The translations under genes and the position numbers were made by a program. From positions 1-64,000 of the forward strand of contig SWBL01000245.1 of the NCBI GenBank assembly GCA_024195585.1: a DNA stretch of 64,000 bases, in the 5' to 3' direction. Of this stretch, positions 20,687 to 30,955 are shown piece by piece. The notes under the pieces are model-generated. The model searched no databases. It was not told the origin of the DNA and saw nothing but the letters and a program-made list of their open reading frames with translations. Every line of letters starts with the position of its first letter. The first letter of the stretch is position 1. The DNA is from Aureobasidium sp. EXF-3400 (Eukaryota > Ascomycota > Dothideomycetes > Dothideales > Saccotheciaceae).

Positions 20687-23600
20687 ATGGCTCTGCGTCG
20701 TACTGCGCAGTTGCTTCTGGCTGCTGTCAGTGTTACACAGATCTGTGCCAGTCCACATGGCCTTGTGCCTCGTCAGAACTCGTTGCCGATTGAGAGCTGT
20801 CCTGGATACAAGGCTACCAATGTTCAACAGAACAGCCAGGGACTGACTGTGAGTGTTGGATCGCCCTCAAACCATGCCACCTTGCTGACTTCAATCTAGG
20901 CCGACCTCACTCTGAACGGTCCAGCGTGCAACACTTACGGTCAAGACATTGAGAACCTCAAGCTCGAAATCACTCATCAAACTGGAAACAGACTCCATGT
21001 TCAGATCTATGATGCCGATGAGAACGTCTACCAGGTCCCTGAATCAGTCCTCCCTCGCCCCAGTGCAGATGGCAATGTTTCTTCGACCCAGCTTGTCTTC
21101 GAAGTTGTCAACGACCCGTTCTCGTTTGCCGTTTCTCGCCGCAGTGGTGGATCTGCCCTGTTCAACACGACCGGAACAGAGCTCGTCTTCCAGTCTCAAT
21201 ACTTGAGACTTCGTACTCAACTTCCTGATAATCCTCACCTTTACGGTCTCGGCGAGCACTCTGACCCATTCCAGGTATGGTACAAACTAATCTCTTGATG
21301 AACACAGTCATTGATATCTCTACAGCTGAACACCACCAACTACACTCGCACCCTCTGGTCTCGTGATGCTTACTCGATTCCTGCGGGCAGCAATCTCTAC
21401 GGAAACCACCCAGTGTACTTCGATCATCGTGGTGCAGATGGTACCCACGGTGTTTTCCTCTTGAACAGCAACGGCATGGACATCAAGATCAACAACACTG
21501 CAGAATCTGGCCAGTATCTTGAGTACAACACCATCGGAGGCATCGTTGATCTCTACTTCTTGGCTGGACCATCCCCTACCGAAGTCTCTAAGCAGTACGC
21601 CGAAGTGGTCGGACTGCCGGCTCTAATGCCATACTGGGGTCAGTAATCCGAGATTTTATTTTATACTTCTAGAAGACTTTGCTAACCCGGTTGTGTTTGT
21701 AGGCTTCGGTTTCCACCAGTGCAGATACGGATACAGAGATGTCTATGAAGTCGCTGCTGTAGTCGCGAATTACACTGCTGCTAAGATTCCCCTGGAAGTC
21801 ATGTGTGAGTATCGAACATGAACAATTCTGGAGCCGCTTATTAATACATCATAAAAGGGACTGATATCGACTACATGGACACCAGACATGTTTTCACTAC
21901 TGATCCTGAACGCTTCCCTTTAAACAAGATGAGAGAATTGGTCTCTACCTTGCACCAAAGACAGCAATCCTACATCGTCATGGTCGACCCAGCAGTTGCC
22001 TACTATAACTACTCTGCGTTCAACAATGGTGTCGAGGCGAACGCTTTCTTGAAGAGATCCAATGGCTCAATCTATCAGGGTGTTGTTTGGCCTGGTAAGC
22101 AAAATATGATTGCTGCACCACCTTAACATGACTGACAGGCTCTAGGTGTCACTGCCTTCCCTGACTGGTTCGCATCGGGTACCCAGGAGTTCTGGAACAA
22201 CGAATTTACCACATTCTTCAATGCTGACACTGGTGTTGACATTGATGCTCTGTGGATTGGTAAGTGCCTTTGAACCAGCTTCGTATCACAAGAACCATGC
22301 TGATAGCCAGTAGACATGAACGAGGCCAGCAATTTCTGTCCTTGGCCATGCAGTGATCCATTCGGATATGCTGCTTCCAACGGCTTCCCTCCAACTGCGC
22401 CAGAGGTCAGAGCCAATGCAGGCTATCCCATCCCTGGCTTCCCTGCCGATTTCCAGCCAGGCTCAGCCACAAGTAAAGTCAAGCGTCAGTCGAACAGCAC
22501 TGGCACCCATCTAGGTCTACCCGGCAGAAATTTGATCGATCCACCATACACTATCAACAACGATGCTGGAAGCCTGTCTAACAAGACCATCGATACTGAT
22601 CTTCATCATGAGAACGGCTTAGCTATGTACGACACTCACAATCTCTACGGCACCATGATGTCTTCTGCCAGTAGAGAAGCGATGCTGGTACGCAGACCCA
22701 CGAGAAGACCAATGATCATCACACGCAGTACCTTTGCTGGCGCAGGAAGTCACGTTGGGCACTGGGCTGGTGACAATAAATCGTACGTAAGGCGAGGGTA
22801 CGGATAGCACAGACCAAGAGCTATTAAATGGCTCTTCGGCTGTCGTCTGTACCTTGATCCTCCTCTTTCATAGAAATTATGCTAATTGTACCTTAAGAGG
22901 ATGGCGATGGTACAGAGTGTCGATTGCACAGATGCTCGAGTTTGCAGCCATATTCCAAGTAAGTTGTTTTCTGTCGAAATTTGGACTCACAAACTAACAA
23001 TAACGTAATAGCTTCCCATGGTAGGCAGTGATGTCTGTGGTTATGCTGGAGACACTTGGCCTGAACTGTGTGCTCGATGGGCCACTCTCGGTGCCTTCTA
23101 CCCCTTCTACCGAAACCATGCGGAGTCCGGCACTTTGAACCAGGAGTTCTATCGGTGGAACTTGACCACAGTTGCTGCTCAAAAGGCAATCGACACACGT
23201 TACAGACTGCTCGACTACCTCTACACAGCCTTCCACGAGCAGACTGTAAGCGGCAAGCCATTGATTCAGCCATTGTTCTTCGTCTATCCCGAGGACTCCA
23301 ACACCTTCCCTATCGAGAACCAATTCTTCTGGGGTGACAGTATTCTGGTCAGCCCTGTTGTGGATGACAACAGTACAAGCGTCACTTTCTACCTTCCCGA
23401 CGATATCTTCTACGACTACTTCACCTACGAGGCTGTGCGAGGAACTGGTGACTGGGTGACTCGCGACAATGTCGATTTTACCGAAATCACAGCCCACATC
23501 CGTGGCGGAAGCATTCTGCCGCTTCGTCAAAACTCTGCCAACACAACCACCGAGTTGCGCAAGCAAGACTTTGTCCTCATCATTGCACCTGATCTCGAGG

Positions 23601-23881
23601 GCAAGGCAGAGGGTACTCTGTACCTGGACGAGGGCGATGCTATCGAGCAGCCTCATACCAGTCTCATCACCTTTAGCTATGCAAATGGCACCTTCAAAAT
23701 GGGCGGAAGCTTTGGCTACCCGACAGACGCCAACATTGTGAGTCTCACTGTATTGGGACAAGGTAGCAGTGCTACGTCAAGCAAGAGAGATTCTAGTATC
23801 GTGAGAGATGCGAAGAGGAAGATGATCACCAAGAAGCTCGGTGTGCCGCTAACCAAGTCGTTTGTGACTACTTTGGCCTAA
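20687..23881 (+). CDS. secreted alpha-glucosidase, glycoside hydrolase family 31
   Basis: Nine exons (20687-20848, 20900-21274, 21326-21638, 21703-21804, 21858-22094, 22146-22259, 22314-22782, 22898-22958, 23012-23881) give 900 residues. It would release glucose from the non-reducing ends of maltose, starch or related alpha-glucosides outside the cell. The start [20 protein letters not shown] is a signal peptide. A GH31 N domain follows, with [11 protein letters not shown]. The catalytic nucleophile is Asp in [10 protein letters not shown], and its codon is split by the intron at 22260-22313. The acid/base Asp is in HWAGDNKS. The [10 protein letters not shown] and [14 protein letters not shown] segment ([10 protein letters not shown]) are typical of the family. 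Many N-x-S/T sites support secretion. Introns are 51-64 nt apart from one of 115 nt after exon 7. Confidence 0.94.
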
Positions 23882-24351
23882 GGGATGAGATGATGAAGGA
23901 AAGGAAGAGATGAGAGGGAAGAGGCTTTGCTTGATGACAGAAACGATATGACGAATACAGACGGACAGTAGCATAAGATCATGCAGATAACAACGAAGCA
24001 TGCCATAATTATCGAACCTCAACGCAGACATCTTAGTTATGGTACTCCCACCTAAGTTGCCCTCCAAAGATCTCATGATGGCCAACAGCGAGAAGACGGA
24101 AAGAGACGACAGAGCTGAGCTGGATGATAGAGATCAAACTTCCATGCATGTATGTTTGTCGCCCGTAGACCTATATTGCCCGTTGATTCCACAAAGGCTA
24201 AAGGTTATCTGGGAGAAGAACAAGGCAACGTGAAAGCTGTGACGGAGCTGAATCGAATTTGAGATTGAAAACTTCCATTCGTGTATATTCGTCGCCCGAG
24301 TGGCTCTTTAGTTTGTGACGTAGAAGAGAAAAGGACAAAAGGAACAGGTCT
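23882..24351. other. intergenic region between convergent genes
   Basis: Shared 3' region of GH31 (+) and HIS7 (-). A diverged direct repeat is visible (ACTTCCATGCATG...TTTGTCGCCCGTAG near 24138 and ACTTCCATTCGTG...TTCGTCGCCCGAG near 24270). No gene seen. Confidence 0.55.
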
Positions 24352-26078
24352 TCAAATGTCATCCTCGAAGCGTCTAACCAACAGACCCTCCTCCTCCAAA
24401 ACCTCCTTGACCTGTCTAACCGTATACTCACCACGATGGAACATACCAGCCCCCAATGCCGCGTCCACAGTAGTCTCATCAAACACCTGCTTAAAATGAC
24501 CAGGATTACCCGCTCCCGAACTCGCAATAACCGGAATCTTAATCGCATTCTTGACTGAACGAATCAACTCCAAATCAAAGCCAGAGTTTGTGCCATCTTT
24601 GTCGATACAGTTGAGGAGAATTTCTCCAGCACCCATTGCTTGGACTGCTGTGCAGAGTTGAATGACATCCAAGTCGGAGGTTGTGCGGCCGCCGTGGATG
24701 GTACATGCATACCAGCAATATTCCTCTCCTGCAGGACCGGGATAAGGTGTTTTGAGTGTAGAGTGAGAAGTTTCCTTGGGATCTTTGACGTAAATTCTTC
24801 GCGGGTCGACGGAGACGACAACGGCTTGTACACCATAGGCTTTTGAAATTGTTTCTATGGCGGTGGTGCCGCTGAGGGTCTTGTTGTTTGCGTAGTATTC
24901 TTCTGCTGCTGTTACGGCATCGGAGCCAATGCTTACTTTATCAGCGCCGGACTTGAAGTACAGAGATGCTACTTCCAGCGCTGGCACCACGGTGTTCGTT
25001 TCTGGATCTTTGGTGTCGCGGATGCCGCCGCCGATTGTAAGTGGTACGAATACTGTAGACGAAGCTTGACGCAAGATTTCCAGCATAGGTTGGTCTTTGA
25101 GTGGGGTTTCGCGGAAAGAGGTAATGTTGAGGAAAGTAACTTCATCGGCGCCTTGGTGGTAGTATTTTTCAGCCATGGAGACTGGTTTTCCGAGGTTGCG
25201 GACGGGGGCGCCGTCTTCTTTTTCGCGGACGTCGTATTGGTCGCCTTTTGTTACTACGAGGTCGCCTTGGTCGTTTGTGCGGACGTCGAGGCAGGCGATT
25301 ATGCGGCGGGTGAGGCCTTCTTTTGTTGCTTGTGCTGAAGGAGTGGTGGGGAGAGTGGTGAGGCGGTTGCCATTGAGGAAAGCTTTGAGGACGCGAAGGC
25401 CTGCTGCACCGGATTTTTCAGGGTGGAATTGGGTAACTAGGACGTTGTCTTTTGCGACTGCGCCGACGAATTCTTGGGTTCCGTAGCGGGCGGTTGCGAC
25501 GGACCAGCCGGCCTTTTCGAGGACGCCCGGTTCGTACATCATGGCGTAGGAGTGGACGTAGTAGTATTTGCTGTCGGGACGCATGCCGTAGAGGCTCTGG
25601 TTGGCATCGAGGCCGTGTTCGGAAGCGGTGTTTGCTGAGTTCCAACCAATGTGAGGTACACTCTTGTCCGAGTCGTCGAATCGCTGTAGACGGCCGGGAA
25701 TCACTCCCAAACCAGGGACTTCGGAGTTTTCCTCTGAGCCTTCGAAGAGAGCTTGTAGACCGACACAGACGCCCATGAAGGGTTTACCGGCGGCAATGTG
25801 CTTCTTGATGGGCTCGACATAGCCAGAGTTGTTGAATTGAGTGAGGCAGTGGCCAAAGTGGCCTACACCAGGGAGAATGAGTTTCTAGGTAGCCTGTCAG
25901 TTTCCTATCAGTTTGTCTTTTTGGGTTGGTGGGGGTGGGTGAGGGGCTGTTGTACCTCTGCGTTTGGCACATCTTCAGGCGACTTTATCCATTCGACAGT
26001 GTAGCCGACCTTCTCAATGGCATTGACCAATGATCGGATGTTGCCAGCAACGTAGTCTAAGAGGTGTACTGTCGGCAT
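24352..26078 (-). CDS. HIS7: bifunctional imidazole glycerol-phosphate synthase (HisH-HisF fusion)
   Basis: Exon 1 is 26078-25956 and exon 2 is 25884-24352, with a 71-nt intron; 551 residues, close to yeast His7. The N-terminal glutaminase half shows [16 protein letters not shown], the catalytic Cys in [12 protein letters not shown], and the His-Glu pair in TQFHPEKSG. The C-terminal cyclase half is a (beta/alpha)8 barrel with [34 protein letters not shown] and IASSGAGN. It converts PRFAR plus glutamine-derived ammonia to IGP and AICAR, step five of histidine synthesis and a link to purine synthesis. Its promoter, shared with IMP3, has three Gcn4/CpcA-type sites. It is convergent with the GH31 gene. 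Confidence 0.97.
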
Positions 26079-26323
26079 CTTTGTGTATTGGTTATCAGAA
26101 AGACAGCTATGAGTCGAGAAACAAAAAAGATAAAGCGCATGGCTAGCGATGACTCGTTTGGTGACTCGGAGGTGCCGCGGCCCGATCCGATGACCGCCTT
26201 CGGCCCGCAGACATTCAAGGTCGGCAGAAATTATCTCAGCCCTAGCGAACAAGCAACTGAATCTTTACAGACCGAAGGCGCCTTTGAATCGCATTCGTAA
26301 AGCACACATTCACATCGCCCATC
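26079..26323. promoter_or_regulatory. bidirectional HIS7/IMP3 promoter with CpcA/Gcn4-type sites
   Basis: This 245-bp region separates two divergent ATGs. It contains TGAGTC at 26110-26115, TGACTC at 26150-26155 and TGACTC at 26162-26167. TGA(C/G)TC is the core recognised by Gcn4p/CpcA, which induces amino acid biosynthesis genes on starvation; histidine genes are classic targets. The first TGACTC overlaps GCGATGA (26147-26153), a near match to the PAC element GCGATGAG of ribosome-biogenesis genes, possibly relevant to IMP3. The sites are visible; their function is inferred. Confidence 0.6.
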
Positions 26324-26942
26324 ATGGTCAGGCAACTCAAACACCACGAGCACAAGCTCCTGCGCAAAGTCGACTTTTTCAAAGCCGACTCGAAACAAGG
26401 CTCCATCCGCCAAAACGATGTAGTCCGCCGCGTATGTTCCTCCCTTCCTCTATCCAAAGCAGAAGCGACATATCACTAACACAGCAGCAACACAGTACAT
26501 GATCCAAAAACCCGAAGACTACACCTCCTACAACCGCCTCTGCGGCCAACTCCGCCAACTTGCCCACCGCCTCACCCTCCTCGCACCCGAAAACCCCTAC
26601 CGCCTAGCCACCGAAAAAAAACTGCTGGATAAACTCTACGACATGGCCATCCTCAGCGAACGCTCAAAACTCTCCGCCGTCGAAAACAAAGTCACCGTGT
26701 CTGCTTTTGCACGCAGACGTCTAAATGTGATTTTGACTAGACTGCAGATGGCTCCTGATCTCAAGGCTGCAACGACGTTTATTGAGGGTGGGCAGGTGAG
26801 AGTGGGCACGGAGGTGGTGACTGATCCTGCGTTTTTGGTGACGAGGAATATGGAGGACTTTGTGACGTGGGTGGATTCGTCAAAGATTAAGAGGACTATT
26901 CACAGGTACCGTGATAAGCTGGATGACTTTGACTTGCTTTGA
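26324..26942 (+). CDS. IMP3: U3 snoRNP protein Imp3
   Basis: Exon 1 (26324-26431) and exon 2 (26496-26942) are joined across a 64-nt intron and give 184 residues, the standard Imp3 length. The start MVRQLKHHEHKLLRKVDF and the following YMIQKPEDYTSYNRLCGQLR are diagnostic. A C-terminal S4 RNA-binding domain spans about residues 108-165 (RRRLNVILTRL, FIEGGQVRVG). Imp3 helps anneal the U3 snoRNA to pre-18S rRNA in the SSU processome (nucleolus). It is divergent from HIS7 across 245 bp and convergent with DIM1. Confidence 0.95.
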
Positions 26943-27200
26943 GTCGGTCTATCATCAGTCTTGTGGTACTTTTGCATTTATTCAGCGTGGCGTTTTGAGG
27001 GTTAGGAATCACATGGATCATCGATCATATTCAAGAATGGAAGGAAAACGAGTGCTAAGTGGTGGAATGCAAGATATTTGTAGATTTGTCTTGTTTCGTC
27101 TTGTCGGGTATCTCTTGCTATAAATCGAAATATCAACCTCCTCAAACTCCTGATACGCCATGCTTGTCCTCCCGATATGCTTTTTGCGAATCTTCATAGA

Positions 27201-28412
27201 TCAACTGAAATGAATGCCCTCCTGGTTAAAGGCGTACAGCAACTTCAAGAAGTCACCCTCGTCACACATTCTGGCACGCTTCTCGCAGAGCTCGGTGGTC
27301 TCGATCAGCACCTTGGTCACCTTCTGGCGCACCAGCTCGGAAACCTTACCCTTCTTCTTGCGGTTGGGGTTGCCTGCGAGCTTCCTTGCCTTCTTGTCTG
27401 CCTCTTCCCTGAAGAAGTCGGGAATATCGTCCTCGTCGTCAACATCCATGATGGCTTCTATGTCGTCGTCCTGATCGTCTGCAGCCATGTCGGTGTCCAT
27501 AGCAGCATCTGCAGGGTCGAGCGGGCCATCGTCGAGAACAATGTTGTTCTGGGCACAGTAGGTGCGGTAGTTCGACTCGAGCATCTCCATGACACTAGTG
27601 GTACCCAAGAAACCACTGCGCAATGTACGGTTCTTACGGACAAAGCAAATGCGCAACAGACCGTCCCACTCATCGTAGCTGATTTGCGGGCGCGGGACCT
27701 TTGGCACAATCTTGACTACATCACTCTCGACTTGAGGAGGAGGGTTGAAGTTGTTCTTGCCGACCTTCATGACATGGCTGATCTTGGCCCACATCTGAGC
27801 ATTGACGGACAATCTCGAGTAAAGTTTTGTTCCAGGTTGAGCAAACAGACGCATGGCGAATTCGCGCTGGAACATGAGTACGCAGGAGCGAGGAGCGGGA
27901 CTTAGAGCCAAGAGTCTGAAGGTCAAGGGCGAGGAAATTTGGTAGGGCGTGTTCGAGATGCAGACGTCAAAGTAGGGCAGTTGTGGGTGCTTGAGCACAT
28001 CTCCGAGGATAATCTCGAGTCTCTTTTGGGCAGGGGTGCCTTGGAAACGCTTTGTGATTTCGGCAGCCATTCGGGGATCGGCTTCGCAGGCGATGACTTT
28101 TTTGGCCTTTTCCAGGATCTTGGTCGTCAGGTTACCGGTTCCGGGTCCGACTTCGAGGACAATCTGGGTGCGTGTTAGAGATGGTGTGTCGCAGCAGAGA
28201 GTCAGATGTCAACATACGTCGGACTGCTTCAGGTCGGCCTTGTCGACAATAGCCTGAGCGACACCAGGGTTTTTGAGAATGTGCTGACCGAGATCCGTGT
28301 TGAATTTGAAGACGTTGTTGGCGGAATGGCCCTTTTTGCGCGAGGCAGCGCCCGAGTAGGGGTCGCTCTTGGACACACCGCTGCCGTTGTTCTTTCTCGC
28401 TGATTTGGGCAT
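27201..28412 (-). CDS. DIM1: 18S rRNA adenine dimethyltransferase Dim1
   Basis: Exon 1 is 28412-28218 and exon 2 is 28163-27201, with a 54-nt intron; 385 residues. It uses SAM to dimethylate two adjacent adenines near the 3' end of 18S rRNA and is needed for pre-rRNA processing. Visible motifs are [14 protein letters not shown] at the N terminus, the SAM motif [11 protein letters not shown] spanning the start of exon 2, the acidic motif CEADPRM, GDVLK, and the catalytic NTPYQISSP. The KsgA/Dim1 C-terminal domain carries an acidic insertion (about residues 265-310, [18 protein letters not shown]) and ends with [12 protein letters not shown]. It is divergent from APN1 with only 188 bp between start codons and shares a promoter word with UTP18. 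Confidence 0.96.
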
Positions 28413-28600
28413 GTTGACTTGCTGTGTTCTGGTATAGAGAAGATGCGGAGAGGCGGCCGAAGGAGCGAATTTTTGGAAGCCGCGACCCAAAAGCTTATCG
28501 ATAAGCCCGTCGTCAGGGTCTCGATTGTTTGCGTATTCGTACCTGCCCAAGCTGCCGAACTGGCCATCACCTCGACATCACAACTCGATTCACCAACAAC
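28413..28600. promoter_or_regulatory. bidirectional DIM1/APN1 promoter with palindrome
   Basis: This 188-bp region lies between two divergent ATGs. AAAGCTTATCGATAAG occurs at 28490-28505, with the 12-bp palindrome at 28494-28505, 82 bp from the DIM1 ATG and 96 bp from the APN1 ATG. The same 16 bp lie upstream of UTP18. Being palindromic, the core can serve both directions. Confidence 0.55.
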
Positions 28601-30175
28601 ATGCCTCGCCCATCGAGAGCTAAGCCCACCATCAACGAAGAATCGTCTGCTCTTTCGTCTGCAGCATCAGTCGCCTCCGAACCCATCACCACCCAATCCG
28701 CTGCCAACGAAACTACAGGAACCAAACGCAAGCGCCAGCTCAAGCAACCAGTCTACCACGAATTGGATGAGGACGAGGACGAGGACGAGCCAGAAGAGAA
28801 ACCTGCCCCTGCCAAGAGAGGTCGCCAAAGCAAAGCAGTCAAGGTCGATCAATCTATCTCCCCACCACAAAAGAAAGCCACCAAGTCCACAAAGCCTGTC
28901 GAAGACATAGAGGAGCCAGAAACAAAGCCCAAGGTTGTGAAGAAGCGCAAGACCAAAGAAGAAAAGGAAGCAGAAGCAATGCCCCTGGCAGCACGTACAA
29001 TCGGCCACAAGCTCTTCATCGGTGCCCACGTTTCAGCCGCCGGTGGTGTTCCCAATGCCGTCCAGAACGCCGTCCACATCGGCGCAAATGCCTTTGCTCT
29101 ATTCCTCAAGTCTCAGCGGAAATGGGCAAACCCTCCACTCGACGAAACTCACTCCATCAACTTCCATGCCCATTGCGACAAGCACGACTTTGACCAAAAT
29201 TCACACGTCGTTCCACACGGCTCATACCTTGTGAACCTAGCACACACCGATCCCGAGCGTACCAAACAAGCCTATGACTCCTTCCTCGATGATCTCAAGC
29301 GTTGTGAGAAGCTAGGTATCTCGCTTTACAACTTCCACCCTGGCAACAGCGTCGGTGGAGATCGTGATGCTGCCATTGCCCACTTGGCAGGTAACCTCAA
29401 TCGCGCACACAAGGAAACTTCAAAAGTCATCACACTACTCGAAAACATGGCCGCAGGTGGAAACGTCATTGGTTCCACCTTCGAAGACTTGCGCGATGTC
29501 ATCAACCTGATCGACGATAAGTCTCGCGTTGGCGTCTGTCTAGATACCTGCCATGCTTTTGCCGGTGGCTACGACCTGCGTACACCCGAGACAGTCGAGT
29601 CGACTCTATCTGACTTTGACAAAACAGTCGGCATGAAGTATCTACGTGCCCTGCATCTAAATGACAGCAAAGCTCCCTTCTCAAGCCACAGAGATCTACA
29701 CGCAAACATCGGCACCGGCTTCCTAGGTCTACGAGGCTTCCACGCAATCATGAACGACGAGCGCGTCATCGGCCTCCCCATGGTCCTCGAAACACCTATC
29801 GAAGTCCGCGACGAAAATGGTAATCTCCAAAAAGATGCTAAGAACAAAGATATGGAAGACAAAAACATCTGGGCCCGAGAAATCAAGCTTCTAGAAAGTC
29901 TGGTGGGTATGGATGTCGACGGCGAAGAGTTCAAAGAGTTGGAAGATAAACTGCAGAAGATGGGCAAGGTTGAGAGAGACAGAATTGCTGAGCAAGTCGA
30001 AAAGAAGACCACCAAGGTCAAGGACAAGGAAGACAAGGCAAAGGCCAAACAGACCAAGCTCAACTTTGGCAAAGCTGCTCCGGCCAAGAAAGGCAAGAAG
30101 TCGAAGAAAGATGATGATGCCGAGCAGAGTGATGCTTCGTCCTTGAGTGCACCGCCTTCGGATAACGAGAGCTGA
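28601..30175 (+). CDS. APN1: AP endonuclease, endonuclease IV family (Apn1)
   Basis: A single exon of 524 residues, longer than yeast Apn1 because of a ~130-residue charged, basic N-terminal extension (KRKRQ, KRGRQSK and PKVVKKRKTK patches, likely nuclear targeting) and a Lys-rich C-terminal tail. The catalytic barrel begins at about residue 133 with IGHKLFIGAHVSAAGG. The metal-binding segments are visible: HGSYLVNLA, NFHPGNS, LENMAAG, GVCLDTCHAFAGGYD, LHLNDSKAPFSSHRDLH, IGTGFLG and VLETP. It incises DNA at abasic sites in base-excision repair. The ATG at 28601 directly precedes the basic region; an earlier non-ATG frame extension is ignored. It is divergent from DIM1 and convergent with the MYND gene. 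Confidence 0.95.
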   Translation: MPRPSRAKPTINEESSALSSAASVASEPITTQSAANETTGTKRKRQLKQPVYHELDEDEDEDEPEEKPAPAKRGRQSKAVKVDQSISPPQKKATKSTKPVEDIEEPETKPKVVKKRKTKEEKEAEAMPLAARTIGHKLFIGAHVSAAGGVPNAVQNAVHIGANAFALFLKSQRKWANPPLDETHSINFHAHCDKHDFDQNSHVVPHGSYLVNLAHTDPERTKQAYDSFLDDLKRCEKLGISLYNFHPGNSVGGDRDAAIAHLAGNLNRAHKETSKVITLLENMAAGGNVIGSTFEDLRDVINLIDDKSRVGVCLDTCHAFAGGYDLRTPETVESTLSDFDKTVGMKYLRALHLNDSKAPFSSHRDLHANIGTGFLGLRGFHAIMNDERVIGLPMVLETPIEVRDENGNLQKDAKNKDMEDKNIWAREIKLLESLVGMDVDGEEFKELEDKLQKMGKVERDRIAEQVEKKTTKVKDKEDKAKAKQTKLNFGKAAPAKKGKKSKKDDDAEQSDASSLSAPPSDNES

Positions 30176-30955
30176 TTGTCAGATCGGAGCACGAGGTTGC
30201 GAAGATGAACGATCACCGCACACGAAGTCATGAGGAGTGAATGGATATTACTCGACACAACTGCATATTTCTAACCCAACTTATACCCGTCTCAGCAATC
30301 ACGTACGCAAGGCATCGCAGAATCCGAAATCAATAGCTCGTTGATATCATTCTTGTAAGTATGTTTTCAAGTCAACATAGCTTTTATAGGAACACACCTT
30401 TATATGTCCAGTCAATTGCCAACATTATATACTAAAAACAGCTTGCACGGTGAACTATAACATCCCACCGTAAAGCGTTGGCAGATATGCTATCCCAGAA
30501 TTCCTCAAAACCGTGAGCCTTGAGAGAAAAACACCCTTTGCTTGTGTTTATTAGCTGGAGCAATCTACTTCTCACACAGACCCATCTCTTCTTCAACACT
30601 TCTATCCCGGTACAATAGCCAATTAGTAGAGTCGAGATATGAGGGTAAGTGGACAATAGAACTCTGAACCACACGACAAGTAAGTTCTGGACTTGTTGAG
30701 AGTGCAGATCGCAGATAACAGATCAAAATCGCAGAAGTCGCGGTGGGAGTAAGTACCAGGAAACAAAATGAAGCAGATTGTGACATTGCCCTATCTAATC
30801 TGATTCTTCGCCCTCTTACTTCTCATATCTTACATCCTAGAGGCCCACACTCGCAATCTTCTCTTTCCGCTCTCCCTGTGCAACGGCTTCTGAAGTTCCC
30901 CATCCAAGTCTGATCCACCCATATGCCAAGCTGTTGCAACAAGTTTTTCGAATCA
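30176..30955. other. intergenic region between convergent genes
   Basis: 780 bp between APN1 (+) and the MYND gene (-). Somewhat AT-rich, with no gene I can support and no RNA-gene signal. Confidence 0.6.

Noticed and set aside
22994..23761. 255-codon open frame antisense to the GH31 last exon
   Set aside because: It crosses a splice junction of the sense gene and has no domain. The sense frame is certain.
27177..27905. 242-codon open frame antisense to DIM1
   Set aside because: It is a mirror of the DIM1 codon pattern, and the sense strand encodes a complete Dim1.
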